The position numbers and the translations under genes are program-made. Positions 11,122 to 19,732 of a stretch of DNA of 64,000 nt are shown one piece after another. How positions within the stretch are numbered: position 1 is the first letter of the stretch; every line of letters begins with the position of its first letter. This DNA comes from Kineosporiaceae bacterium (GTDB lineage Bacteria > Actinomycetota > Actinomycetes > Actinomycetales > Kineosporiaceae), in NCBI GenBank assembly GCA_016713225.1, contig JADJPO010000003.1, positions 62,001 through 126,000 of the forward strand, written 5' to 3'. The notes beneath the pieces are model-generated. The model made no database searches, had not been told where the DNA came from, and worked only from the letters and a program-made list of their open reading frames with translations.

Positions 11122-11646
11122 ACGGACCCGACCGCCCTACCGGCCTTCGTACCCACCGCCGGCCAGCCGATGAGCCAGCCCCTGAGCCAGCCAATGAGCC
11201 AGCCAGAACCGACCCCGCAGCCGGTGGCTGCCACCGTCGCGTTGCGTGATCTGGTGGTCGAGGCGTTGAGCAGCGAGGGCTTTCGGCCCGAGATCGACGA
11301 GGACGGCGATGTGGTCGTCCGGGTCTCGGGGCAGCCGATGTTCCTGCGCTGTTTCGAGACCGCGCCGCCGATGATGCGGGTCTGGTCGCAGTGGATGCTC
11401 GACGACGCGGTGCCCGGCGATGAGCTGATGCGGTTGCGGGCCGCCAACGCGATGACCGCGGTGCTCAATCTGATCAAGGTCACCCTGATGACCGACCGGC
11501 TCGTGGTCGCCGTCGACCTGACGGTGCACCCCGCGATGGACCTGCGCACGCTGCTGACCGCGACCCTCGAAGCGGTGCGTGACGGCGTGACCAGTTGGCA
11601 CGGCACGCTGGTGCAACTGCTCGAGGAGCAGGAAGCCGGCATCTGA
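11119..11646 (+). CDS. YbjN-domain-like cytosolic protein
   Basis: The product is 175 residues and soluble. After a Pro/Ser/Gln-rich leader with repeats of the MSQP type (about residues 15-35) comes a YbjN/type III secretion chaperone-like domain. It starts at LRDLVVEALSSEGFRPEID and contains WSQWMLDDAVPGDELMRLRAAN. Such proteins are widespread in actinobacteria and their role is unknown. The GTG start is supported by the leaderless promoter layout. The gene is divergent from glgX and is followed by an enoyl-CoA hydratase gene. No function is claimed beyond the fold family. Confidence 0.7.
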   Translation: MTDPTALPAFVPTAGQPMSQPLSQPMSQPEPTPQPVAATVALRDLVVEALSSEGFRPEIDEDGDVVVRVSGQPMFLRCFETAPPMMRVWSQWMLDDAVPGDELMRLRAANAMTAVLNLIKVTLMTDRLVVAVDLTVHPAMDLRTLLTATLEAVRDGVTSWHGTLVQLLEEQEAGI

Positions 11647-11693
11647 GTCGGCGCCGGCGGCCTCGCGGGGTGACCTGCGCCTCGCGATGGTGG

Positions 11694-11723
11694 CTGACGA
11701 CACGGACGCCGACCGCCTAGGCT
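11694..11723 (+). promoter_or_regulatory. Candidate promoter of the enoyl-CoA hydratase gene
   Basis: CTGACG (11694-11699) and TAGGCT (11718-11723) are separated by 18 bases. They lie about 55 bases before the ATG at 11780, which has its own GGAGG ribosome-binding site. The match was found by eye. Confidence 0.4.
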
Positions 11724-11779
11724 CGCGCTCGTCGTCCGGGCTCTCGGGCTCGGAACCGGGTGCGAGCGTGGAGGTCGTG

Positions 11780-12559
11780 ATGGGTCAGTTCGTGCGGCTC
11801 GAGGTGGACGGCGGGATCGGCACCATCCGCTTGGACCGGCCGAAGATGAACGCCCTGGATGCCGCGATGCAGGAGGAGATCCGCTCCGCGGCGATCGAGG
11901 CGGCCGAGCGCAGCGACGTCTCGGCAGTGATCGTCTACGGCGGCGAGAAGGTGTTCGCCGCCGGGGCCGACGTCAAGGAGATGGCGGCCATGAGCTATAC
12001 CGAGATGGTCGACCGCTCCGGCGCGCTGCAGTCCTCGTTCTCGGCGGTGGCGGCGATCCCGAAGCCGACCGTCTCGGCGATCACCGGGTACGCCCTGGGT
12101 GGCGGCTGCGAGCTGTCGCTGTGCACCGACTTCCGCATCGCCGGTGAGAGCGCCAAGCTCGGCCAGCCCGAGATCCTGCTCGGCATCATCCCCGGCGCCG
12201 GTGGCACGCAGCGGCTGCCCCGGCTGATCGGGCCGGCCAAGGCCAAGGACCTGATCTTCTCCGGCCGGTTCGTCGATGCCGCCGAGGCGCTCTCGATCGG
12301 CCTGGTCGACGCCGTCGTCCCGGATGCGGAGGTCTACACCGCGGCCGTGGCCATGATGAAGCGCTACGTCGGCGCGGCGTCCTATGCCCTACGGGCGGCC
12401 AAGGAGTCGATCGACCGGGGCGGCGAGGTCGACCTGGCCACCGGGCTCGAGATCGAGCGGATGGCCTTCAGCGGCCTGTTCGCCACCGCCGACCGCTCCA
12501 TCGGCATGAACTCCTTCGTCGAGTCCGGGCCGGGCAAGGCCGCCTTCGAGGGCCGCTGA
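11780..12559 (+). CDS. Enoyl-CoA hydratase/isomerase family protein
   Basis: Crotonase-fold enzyme of 259 residues, probably hydrating trans-2-enoyl-CoA in beta-oxidation. The oxyanion-hole segment GGEKVFAAGADVKEM and the second signature ITGYALGGGCELSLCTDFRIA followed by LGQPEILLGIIPGAGGTQRL are complete. Both glutamates of the hydratase type are present (in GGGCELSL and GQPEI). The ATG is chosen because GGAGG lies about six bases upstream and conserved sequence starts at once. It precedes etfBA, whose product accepts electrons from acyl-CoA dehydrogenases, so a link to fatty-acid oxidation is plausible. The exact substrate cannot be told. Confidence 0.88.
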   Translation: MGQFVRLEVDGGIGTIRLDRPKMNALDAAMQEEIRSAAIEAAERSDVSAVIVYGGEKVFAAGADVKEMAAMSYTEMVDRSGALQSSFSAVAAIPKPTVSAITGYALGGGCELSLCTDFRIAGESAKLGQPEILLGIIPGAGGTQRLPRLIGPAKAKDLIFSGRFVDAAEALSIGLVDAVVPDAEVYTAAVAMMKRYVGAASYALRAAKESIDRGGEVDLATGLEIERMAFSGLFATADRSIGMNSFVESGPGKAAFEGR

Positions 12560-12877
12560 CCCATCTGGTGCCCAGCCCGGTGACCAACCCGGTCACGCCC
12601 CGGGGGGCCAACCCGGCCATGCTCCGCTGGTGACGGTTTCGTCGTCCGATATGGGTGGAATGACCGTCCGTGGCGGAGCATGAGCGGTCACCGGCGGAGC
12701 ATGAGCGGGTTGGGTGGGGTGGGTCACAGGGGCGCCGTCGTGCGGAGTCAAGCTACTCGTGGGTAACATGAGCCGCCCTGGATGTGAGCAAGGCCGCTAT
12801 GACGCTCGGGCACACTGCGCCGGGGTGTGACACCCTGGCGCCAGCAACCCGCATCGACTGCAGAGAGGTCGCCCAGC
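12560..12877. other. Gene-free spacer upstream of etfB
   Basis: These 318 bases hold an imperfect hairpin just after the hydratase stop (GTGACC and GGTCAC arms, about 12580-12595) and the repeat group at 12618-12708. A region near TAACAT (about 12766) could be part of an etfB promoter. No coding region is supported. Confidence 0.5.
12618..12708. repeat. Direct and inverted repeats upstream of etfB
   Basis: GGCGGAGCATGAGCGG occurs twice, at 12672-12687 and 12693-12708, in the same orientation with a 21-base period (two helical turns). Its core, inverted as CATGCTCCGC, lies at 12618-12627. The helical phasing suggests a protein-binding array, but no regulator is known. Confidence 0.6.
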
Positions 12878-13654
12878 ATGAAGATCGTCGTGTGCGTGAA
12901 GCACGTCCCGGACGCCACCGGCGACCGCCATTTCGCCGCTGACCACACGGTGGATCGCGAGGGAGTCGACGGGCTGCTCTCCGAGCTGGACGAGTACGCA
13001 GTCGAAGAGGCCCTGACCATCGAGGGCGCCACGGCCTCGACGGTCACCGTGGTGTGCATGGGTCCCGAGGGGGCTGCGGACGCCATCCGCAAGGCCCTGC
13101 AGATGGGTGCCGACGCCGGGGTGCACATCCTGGACGACGCCCTGGCCGGTTCGGACGCCCTGGCCACGTCCAAGGTGCTCGCCGCCGCGATCTCCACCCT
13201 GGAATACGACCTGGTGCTCACCGGCATGTCCTCGACCGACGGCCTGATGGGCGTGGTGCCGGCCATGCTGGCGCAGCGCCTCGGACTGCCGCAGGTGACC
13301 CTGGCCGGCAAGGTCGAGGTCGACGGACGCACGGTGCGCATCGAGCGCGACGGTGACGTCGCCACCGAGGTGATCGAGGCCTCGATGCCCGCGCTGATCA
13401 GCGTCACCGACCAGATCAACGAACCGCGTTACCCCTCGTTCAAGGGGATCATGGCCGCCAAGAAGAAGCCGGTGACCACCGTGTCGCTGGCCGACCTCGG
13501 GCTGAGCCCGGCCGACGTGGGCCTGAGCGCCGCCTGGACCGTGGTCGACGCGGTCGCCGCCCGGCCGCCGCGCGCCGCCGGTCAGCGGATCACCGACGAC
13601 GGGGACGGCGGCACCCGCCTGGTCGAGTACCTCGCCGGCGCCAAGCTCGTCTGA
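12878..13654 (+). CDS. etfB: Electron transfer flavoprotein beta subunit
   Basis: Beta subunit (258 residues, normal length) of the FAD- and AMP-binding electron carrier that passes electrons from acyl-CoA dehydrogenases to the membrane quinone pool. The start MKIVVCVKHVPD and the family signature around VEVDGRTVRIERDGDVATEVIEASMPALISV are typical. GAGAGG lies about 10 bases before the ATG. The alpha subunit gene follows 36 bases later. The order etfB-etfA-cysteine desulfurase-mnmA is conserved in mycobacteria (fixA-fixB-iscS-trmU). Confidence 0.95.
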   Translation: MKIVVCVKHVPDATGDRHFAADHTVDREGVDGLLSELDEYAVEEALTIEGATASTVTVVCMGPEGAADAIRKALQMGADAGVHILDDALAGSDALATSKVLAAAISTLEYDLVLTGMSSTDGLMGVVPAMLAQRLGLPQVTLAGKVEVDGRTVRIERDGDVATEVIEASMPALISVTDQINEPRYPSFKGIMAAKKKPVTTVSLADLGLSPADVGLSAAWTVVDAVAARPPRAAGQRITDDGDGGTRLVEYLAGAKLV

Positions 13655-13690
13655 CCGACCGACCAGAGTTCACCGCAGGAGGCACCCCCC

Positions 13691-14656
13691 ATGGCACAGA
13701 TCCTCGTCCTGGTCGACCACGTCGACGGCACCGTCCGCAAGACCACCACCGAGTTGCTCACGCTGGCGGCCCGGCTGGGCACGCCGTCCGCCGTGTTCAT
13801 CGGTGACACCCCGGACGCCGCGCTCGGCGTCCTGACCGAGTTCGGCGCCGGCACCGTCTACACGGTGGCGGCAGGCGCTCTGGGCGACTACCTGGTCGCC
13901 CCCAAGGCCGAGGCGCTGGCGGCCGTGGTCGCCGCCGCCGGCGAGGTCGGTGGGGTGCTGATCTCCTCGACGCCCGAGGGCAAGGAGGTCGCCGCGCGGC
14001 TGGCGGTCACCCTCGACTCGGGGCTGATCACCGACGCGGTCGACGTCCAGGTCGGTGAGGGCGGTCCCGTCACCACGCAGTCGGTCTTCGCCGCCGGGTT
14101 CTCGGTGACCGCCCGGGTGACCCATGGCATCCCGATCATCACCGTCAAGCCGAACAGCGTCGAGCCGGCCCCGGTCGTGGGCGCCGAACCGCCCACCGTG
14201 GTGCCGGTCGAGGTCAGCGTGTCCGATCTGGCCACGTCGGCGCGGATCGTCGAGCGCAAGCCGAAGGCCAAGTCGGGCCGTCCCGACCTGACCGAGGCGG
14301 CGATCGTGGTCTCGGGCGGGCGCGGCACGGGCGGCGACTTCGCGCCGGTCGAGGCCTTCGCCGACGCGGTGGGTGCCGCCGTCGGGGCCTCGCGCGCCGC
14401 GGTGGACGCCGGGTGGTACCCGCACTCGAACCAGGTCGGCCAGACGGGTAAGCAGGTCAGCCCGCAGTTGTACGTGGCGTGCGGCATCTCCGGGGCGATC
14501 CAGCACCGGGCCGGGATGCAGACCTCCAAGACCATCGTGGCCGTCAACAAGGACCCCGAGGCCCCCATCTTCGAGCTGGCCGACTTCGGCGTGGTGGGCG
14601 ACCTGTTCGCCGTCCTGCCGCAGGCCACGGCCGAGGTGACCAAGCGCAAGGGCTGA
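13691..14656 (+). CDS. etfA: Electron transfer flavoprotein alpha subunit
   Basis: Alpha subunit, 321 residues. The C-terminal FAD domain begins near IVVSGGRGTGGDF. It includes GASRAAVDAGWYPHSNQVGQTGK and LYVACGISGAIQHRAGMQ and ends with the VAVNKDPEAPIFELADFGVVGD signature, so the FAD-binding elements are intact. AGGAGG lies 7 bases before the ATG. It forms a two-gene unit with etfB. Confidence 0.95.
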   Translation: MAQILVLVDHVDGTVRKTTTELLTLAARLGTPSAVFIGDTPDAALGVLTEFGAGTVYTVAAGALGDYLVAPKAEALAAVVAAAGEVGGVLISSTPEGKEVAARLAVTLDSGLITDAVDVQVGEGGPVTTQSVFAAGFSVTARVTHGIPIITVKPNSVEPAPVVGAEPPTVVPVEVSVSDLATSARIVERKPKAKSGRPDLTEAAIVVSGGRGTGGDFAPVEAFADAVGAAVGASRAAVDAGWYPHSNQVGQTGKQVSPQLYVACGISGAIQHRAGMQTSKTIVAVNKDPEAPIFELADFGVVGDLFAVLPQATAEVTKRKG

Positions 14657-14687
14657 GCCGGGCGCGCCGAGTGTCAGGGGCGCCGCT

Positions 14688-14702
14688 TAGACTCCGCGGG
14701 TG
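14688..14702 (+). promoter_or_regulatory. Candidate leaderless promoter of the cysteine desulfurase gene
   Basis: TAGACT (14688-14693) ends 6 bases before the GTG at 14700, with no ribosome-binding site between them. The gene could therefore be transcribed separately from etfA, which ends 43 bases upstream. Confidence 0.45.
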
Positions 14703-16034
14703 AGTGTCTACCTCGACCACGCCGCGACCACGCCCATGCGGCCGCAGGCCGTGGCGGCGATGTGCGAGGTGATGGCACGGGTCGGCAACGCCTCGTCGTT
14801 GCACACCTCGGGTCGGCGGATGCGCCGGGTCGTGGAGGAGGCTCGCGAGCAGCTGGCGGCCGTCCTCGGGGCAGGTCCCAGCGAAGTGATCTTCACCGGT
14901 GGCGGTACCGAGGCCGACAACCTCGCGGTCAAGGGGTTGTTCTGGTCGCGGCGTGCCGCCGATCCTCGACGCACCCGGGTGATCGCCTCGGCCGTCGAGC
15001 ATCACGCGGTGCTCGACCCGGTCGAGTGGTTGGCCGAGCGCGAAGGCGCCGACGTGGTCTGGCTCGCGGTGGATGAGTTCGGTCGCGTCGATCCCGAGGC
15101 CGTGCGGGCCGCGATCCTGGACGGCGACCACGGCCCGGACGGCGTGGCGCTGGTCAGCGTGATGTGGGCCAACAACGAGGTCGGCACGGTGCAGCCGATC
15201 GCCGAGATCGCCGCCGTGGCCCGGGAGTACGGCGTGCCGGTACACACCGACGCGGTGCAGGCCGTCGGCTCGCTGCCGGTGAGCTTCGCGGCGTCCGGGG
15301 TGGACGCGATGACCGTGAGCGGGCACAAACTCGGTGGCCCGGTCGGGGTCGGGGCGCTGCTGGCCCGGCGCGGGTTGCAGCTGACGCCGGTGCTGCACGG
15401 TGGCGGGCAGGAGCGTCAGATCCGTTCCGGCACACTGGATGCCGCGGCGATCACGGGAATGGCGACCGCGGCCCGACTGTCGGCCGAGAGCCTGGCGGAC
15501 GGCGAGGCGTTGCGCCTGGCCCGGTTGCGCGACGGGCTGGTCGAGGCGGTGCTGGCCGAGGTGCCGGACGCCGTGTTGCGCGGAGCGCCGATCGAGCCGA
15601 CGGCCGAGGGCGGGTACGGGCGGTTGCCCGGCAACGCCCACTTCACCTTCGCCGGGTGTGAGGGTGACTCGCTGCTCTACCTGCTCGACGCCCGGGGTGT
15701 GGAGTGTTCGACCGGGTCGGCGTGCCAGGCCGGGGTGCCCCAACCCAGCCACGTGCTGCTGGCCATGGGCGTGCCGTCGGTGCAGAGCCGCGGGGCGTTG
15801 CGGTTCACCCTGGGCTGGAACTCCACCGAGGACGACGTGGCGGCTCTGGTCGGGGCCATCGGTCCGGCGGTGGCGCGGGCGCGGCGAGCGGGACTGACCG
15901 GCGTGGTGGGCAACGGAGCCACCGGAGCCAGCGGTGCCAGCGGAGCCAACGGAGCCACCGCGCTCAACGGAGCCCAGGGTGCGCCGGGGGTCCCGGGCGC
16001 GTCGGGCGCGTCGACTGTGCACGAGGCGAGCTAG
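14700..16034 (+). CDS. iscS: Cysteine desulfurase with a collagen-like C-terminal tail
   Basis: PLP enzyme that takes sulfur from cysteine, here probably for tRNA thiolation by the next gene and for Fe-S assembly. It begins VYLDHAATTPMRP. The PLP lysine is Lys210 in VSGHKLGGPVG, and the catalytic cysteine is Cys342 in CSTGSACQAG. After the normal end of the domain (about residue 395) there is an unusual tail of about 45 residues made of Gly-Ala-Ser/Thr/Asn triplets (GATGASGASGANGAT), encoded by near-perfect 9-base repeats. mnmA starts two bases after the stop. The symbol follows the mycobacterial orthologue; class assignment within the NifS/IscS family is inferred. Confidence 0.9.
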   Translation: MSVYLDHAATTPMRPQAVAAMCEVMARVGNASSLHTSGRRMRRVVEEAREQLAAVLGAGPSEVIFTGGGTEADNLAVKGLFWSRRAADPRRTRVIASAVEHHAVLDPVEWLAEREGADVVWLAVDEFGRVDPEAVRAAILDGDHGPDGVALVSVMWANNEVGTVQPIAEIAAVAREYGVPVHTDAVQAVGSLPVSFAASGVDAMTVSGHKLGGPVGVGALLARRGLQLTPVLHGGGQERQIRSGTLDAAAITGMATAARLSAESLADGEALRLARLRDGLVEAVLAEVPDAVLRGAPIEPTAEGGYGRLPGNAHFTFAGCEGDSLLYLLDARGVECSTGSACQAGVPQPSHVLLAMGVPSVQSRGALRFTLGWNSTEDDVAALVGAIGPAVARARRAGLTGVVGNGATGASGASGANGATALNGAQGAPGVPGASGASTVHEAS

Positions 16035-16036
16035 CC

Positions 16037-17131
16037 GTGCGGGTGCTGGCGGCGATGAGCGGCGGGGTGGACTCGGCCGTTGCGGCGGCTCGGGTGCTCG
16101 AGGCGGGGCACGAGGTCGTCGGGGTGCACCTGGCCCTGTCGCGCAAGCCCGCCACCGAGCGCACCTCCGCGCGCGGTTGCTGCACCATCGAGGACGCCGG
16201 TGATGCCCGCCGGGTGGCCGACCGGCTCGACATCCCGTTCTACGTCTGGGACATGGCCGAGCGGTTCGCGCAGGAGGTGATCGAGGACTTCGTCGCCGAG
16301 TACGAGGCCGGGCGTACCCCCAATCCGTGCCTGCGGTGCAATGAGAAGATCAAGTTCTCGGCGCTGCTCGACAAGGCGCTGGCGCTCGGCTTCGACGCCG
16401 TGGCCACCGGCCACTACGCCCGCCTCGTCGAGGCCGACGGTGGGGTGCAGTTGCATCGTGCCGTCGATTCGGCCAAGGACCAGTCCTACGTGCTGGCGGT
16501 GCTCACCCCCGGGCAGCTGGCCCACGCCCTGTTCCCGCTGGGGGACTCGACCAAGCCCGAGATCCGGGCCGAGGCTGCGGCCCGGGGGTTGCGGGTGGCG
16601 GACAAGCCCGATTCGCACGACATCTGCTTCATCCCGGACGGCGACACCGCGGGCTTCCTGGCCGATCGGCTCGGGCGGCGTCCGGGTGAGATCGTCGACG
16701 CCGACGGGACGACGGTGGGTCACCACGAGGGGTCGTACGCCTTCACCGTCGGGCAGCGTCGGGGCCTGGCGCTGGGGGAGCCGGCGCCGGGTGGCCGGCG
16801 CCGCTACGTGGTGGCGATCGAACCGTTGAGCAACACCGTCCGGGTGGGCACTGCCGAGGCGCTGGACGTCGGCGAGATCGCGGGGGAGCGGGCCACCTGG
16901 TGTGGCACGGCCCCTTCGGTCGGGGCGCGGGTCGGGGTGCAGGTGCGCGCTCACGGCGAGGAGGTGCCCGCCGAGGTGGTCGACGTTGCGCCGGACGACG
17001 ATGGGGCGCCGTCCCGGGTTCGGGTTCGGCTGGCGGCCGCAGTGCGGGGGATCGCGCCCGGTCAAGCGCTGGTGCTGTACGAGGGGACGCAGGTGATCGG
17101 CTCGGCGACGATCACGTCGGCACGCTCCTGA
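16037..17131 (+). CDS. mnmA: tRNA-uridine 2-sulfurtransferase
   Basis: Makes 2-thiouridine at wobble position 34 of Lys, Glu and Gln tRNAs using ATP and sulfur relayed from a cysteine desulfurase. It is 364 residues from the GTG at 16037. The PP-loop SGGVDS lies at residues 8-13, the cysteine pair NPCLRCNEKIKF at Cys98/Cys101, and the second catalytic cysteine is in SHDICFIPDGD. The start is fixed by the conserved RVLAAMSGGVDS and by the two-base gap after the desulfurase gene, which also explains the sulfur supply. Confidence 0.95.
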   Translation: MRVLAAMSGGVDSAVAAARVLEAGHEVVGVHLALSRKPATERTSARGCCTIEDAGDARRVADRLDIPFYVWDMAERFAQEVIEDFVAEYEAGRTPNPCLRCNEKIKFSALLDKALALGFDAVATGHYARLVEADGGVQLHRAVDSAKDQSYVLAVLTPGQLAHALFPLGDSTKPEIRAEAAARGLRVADKPDSHDICFIPDGDTAGFLADRLGRRPGEIVDADGTTVGHHEGSYAFTVGQRRGLALGEPAPGGRRRYVVAIEPLSNTVRVGTAEALDVGEIAGERATWCGTAPSVGARVGVQVRAHGEEVPAEVVDVAPDDDGAPSRVRVRLAAAVRGIAPGQALVLYEGTQVIGSATITSARS

Positions 17132-17323
17132 CCGCTGACGAGCGGGTGGTATCGGCAGGAGTGGGCACAGTGGGCAGGAGCAGGCACGGGACGCCTGCGA
17201 TGTGATCTGGATCTCACGGTCGGAGGATTTCTCTCACCGAACAGAGTGGGTGACGCGTCAGGATTACACGTACTGTGCAAGCACCGGCTGCGTCGCCGGT
17301 CCGCGAGAGAAAGTGATCCACCC

Positions 17324-18559
17324 ATGATGGTTCGTCGCTCGTCCTCGGCCTCCGCGGGTCGCCGGTTCCTGGTCACCGCCGGTGCGGTGGTCGCCACCGC
17401 TGTCGCGATCGCGCTGCCTGCGCAGACGGCGTCCGCCGCCGTGCCGCTGGCCATCGAGGCCGGTCCCGACACCACGATCAGCGAGGGGTCGGCCTTCACC
17501 CGGACGATCGCGATCACCGACGAGGTGGACGATCTCTCGCCGGGATGGACCTACTCGGTCGACTACGGTGACGGGACCCTGGGAGGTGAGCAGACCACCA
17601 CGGTTCCGAGCATCACCCTGAGCCACGTCTACACCAACGGCACGGCCCAACGCACGGTGTCGGTCGTGGTCATGGACGGCTCCGAGTCGGCGATGGACAC
17701 CGTGGTGGTGACCGTGGCCAACGTGCCGCCGACCGCGAGCCTGACCGGCCCGGCCGCCGTGAACGAGATGACCCCCTACGTGGGGCAGGTCACCGCCACC
17801 GATCCGGGCACCGACCCGCTGACGTACTTCCTGCACTGGAACGACGGACTGCAGGTGCAGTGGTTCATCCCGATCGGTACCGGGCTGGTGCAGCACTACT
17901 ACCTCGACGACGCGGACGGCCCCGTGAACTCCACGCCGCACACCCTCACGTTGTCCGTGAGCGATGGCGAGGCGATCACCGTCGTGACCAACAGCGTGGC
18001 GGTCAACAACGTGGCTCCGGTGATGCCGATCACCGGTGCGGCCACGACCACCGTCGGAACGACCTACTCCGTGACCCTCGGCTCGGCCGTCGACCCGGGC
18101 CCCGACACGCGCACCGGCGGGGTTCTGCGCTGGGGCGACGGTTCCACCCAGGCCGCGGCGGTCGGGACCTTCACCCACACGTACACCTCAGCAGGCGCCA
18201 AGACCGTGTCTGTCGACGTGACCGACGAGGACGGTACCTTCACCGCGGGATCCCTCACCGTGAACGTCGCCAGTGCTGCGCCGAGCGCCCCCTCGAACCT
18301 GACGGCCACGGCGACGTCCAGGTCGGCGATCCGGTTGAACTGGACCAACACCACCACCAACCAGACCTCGGTCCAGATCGAGCGCTGCAAGGGCGTCGGC
18401 TGCACCAGCTTCACCCGAGTCGCGACCGTGTCGGGCACGGCGGTGAGCTACAGCAACACCGGGCTGAGCGGCAAGACCACCTACACCTATCGGATCCGGT
18501 CGGTGAACGCCGCGGGCACCTCGCCGTACTCCACCGTGGTGGCGGCGCGCACGCTCTGA
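17324..18559 (+). CDS. Secreted protein with PKD-like and fibronectin type III domains
   Basis: The product is 411 residues. A Sec signal peptide is clear: basic start MMVRRSSSASAGRR, hydrophobic core LVTAGAVVATAVAIAL and a likely cut after ASA (about residue 38). The mature part has two or three PKD-like beta domains (WTYSVDYGDGTLGG, LRWGDGSTQAA, FTHTYTSAGAKTVSV). It ends with one Fn3 domain (PSAPSNLTATATSRSAIRL to the C-terminus). No enzyme domain, sortase motif or lipobox is seen. It is probably an exported adhesive or matrix protein. The ATG is preceded by GAGAGAAAG about 10 bases upstream. Confidence 0.8.
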   Translation: MMVRRSSSASAGRRFLVTAGAVVATAVAIALPAQTASAAVPLAIEAGPDTTISEGSAFTRTIAITDEVDDLSPGWTYSVDYGDGTLGGEQTTTVPSITLSHVYTNGTAQRTVSVVVMDGSESAMDTVVVTVANVPPTASLTGPAAVNEMTPYVGQVTATDPGTDPLTYFLHWNDGLQVQWFIPIGTGLVQHYYLDDADGPVNSTPHTLTLSVSDGEAITVVTNSVAVNNVAPVMPITGAATTTVGTTYSVTLGSAVDPGPDTRTGGVLRWGDGSTQAAAVGTFTHTYTSAGAKTVSVDVTDEDGTFTAGSLTVNVASAAPSAPSNLTATATSRSAIRLNWTNTTTNQTSVQIERCKGVGCTSFTRVATVSGTAVSYSNTGLSGKTTYTYRIRSVNAAGTSPYSTVVAARTL

Positions 18560-18654
18560 CCTGACCTCCTGCGGTCCGGGGTGCCGAACGCCCAGTCGAG
18601 GCGTCCGGCACCCCGGTGCCGTCGGTGGCAGCGGCCCCGGGCACCCAGGCCCTC

Positions 18655-18669
18655 TACGGTGGGGTCGTG
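18655..18669 (+). promoter_or_regulatory. Candidate leaderless promoter of the MetE-like gene
   Basis: TACGGT (18655-18660) ends 6 bases before the GTG at 18667. It supports that GTG over the in-frame ATG-like codon at 18616. Confidence 0.45.
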
Positions 18670-19689
18670 ACCAGCCGAGACCTGCTGAACGTGCCCGGTC
18701 GAGCCAGCGGCATCGGGAGTTGGCCCGGCGAGGACGTGCCCGATGCCGGACGCATCACGTTCGGCGAACTGGTCGAGCCCCACGTGCCCTACCTGCCCGA
18801 GCTGCCCGGGCGCGGCCCCGGAGCGGACCTGATCGGACGCGGCGCGGTGTTCCTGGTGGACCTGCCGGTCGACCTGCAGCCCTCGGGCTGGCGTCTGGTC
18901 GATCACCCCGGGCGCGATCTGGCTCGGGCGCAGTCGTTCCTGCGCCGCGACCTCGACGCGCTGGCCGAGCTCGCCGACGGGTATGCCGGCCCGCTCAAGG
19001 TGGCCGTCTGTGGCCCCTGGACACTGGCCGCCTCGTTGCTGCTGCCCCGGCTCGAACGCGCTGTGGTCGATGCCGGGGCGTGCCGCGACCTGATCGCCTC
19101 GCTGGCCGAGGGGGTGTATCGCCACGTCGCCGAGGTGCGCCGGTTGGTGCCGGGCGCTCAGGTGGTGGTGCAGCTCGACGAACCGTCGCTGCCCGCCGTC
19201 GCGGCGGGGCGCCTGCCCACCTCCAGTGGCTTCGGGCGGCTTCGTGCAGTCGCGGGACCCGTTGTCATCGAAGGGGTTTCGGCCGTTCTGGACGCCGCGC
19301 AGCGGGCCGGGGCGAGCGAGCGGATCGTGCACTGCTGCGACAGGGCCGTCCCGGTCGCGGCCCTGGCGAAAGCCGGCGCGACGGGGCTGTCGGTGGACGT
19401 CGCCGCCATCGGGCGCGCCGGCTGGGAGGCACTCGCCGCGCCGATCGAGAACGGGATGGGTTTGTGGGCCGGGGTGGTGCCCACCACCGGTGCGCTCCCG
19501 GCGACCGGTGAGGCGGTGGACGCCGTGTGGCGGCCCTGGCGCGAACTCGGGCTGGATGTCGCCCTGCTGCGGGGCGTCATCCTGACGCCGGCCTGTGGGC
19601 TGGCGGGGGCGGCGTCCCCGGTCGATGCCCGCGCCCGGCTCACCCGGGTACGCGAGGCCGCCGGCGCGTTGGCCGAACGGGCCGAATGA
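18667..19689 (+). CDS. Cobalamin-independent methionine synthase-like protein
   Basis: The product is 340 residues and resembles the C-terminal catalytic barrel of MetE. It has the opening GIGSWPGEDVPDA, VQLDEPSLPAVAAG and the zinc-site-like HCCD of ERIVHCCDRAVP. It lacks the N-terminal MetE half, so it belongs with the single-barrel relatives found beside ligA and mnmA in mycobacteria (Rv3015c-like). Whether it methylates homocysteine is unknown. The GTG start is supported by TACGGT placed 6 bases upstream. It converges on the arginase gene. Confidence 0.8.
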   Translation: MTSRDLLNVPGRASGIGSWPGEDVPDAGRITFGELVEPHVPYLPELPGRGPGADLIGRGAVFLVDLPVDLQPSGWRLVDHPGRDLARAQSFLRRDLDALAELADGYAGPLKVAVCGPWTLAASLLLPRLERAVVDAGACRDLIASLAEGVYRHVAEVRRLVPGAQVVVQLDEPSLPAVAAGRLPTSSGFGRLRAVAGPVVIEGVSAVLDAAQRAGASERIVHCCDRAVPVAALAKAGATGLSVDVAAIGRAGWEALAAPIENGMGLWAGVVPTTGALPATGEAVDAVWRPWRELGLDVALLRGVILTPACGLAGAASPVDARARLTRVREAAGALAERAE

Positions 19690-19732
19690 CCCGACTGGGC
19701 GGCTCGGGTGGCGCGGGTGGCGCGAGCGAGGG

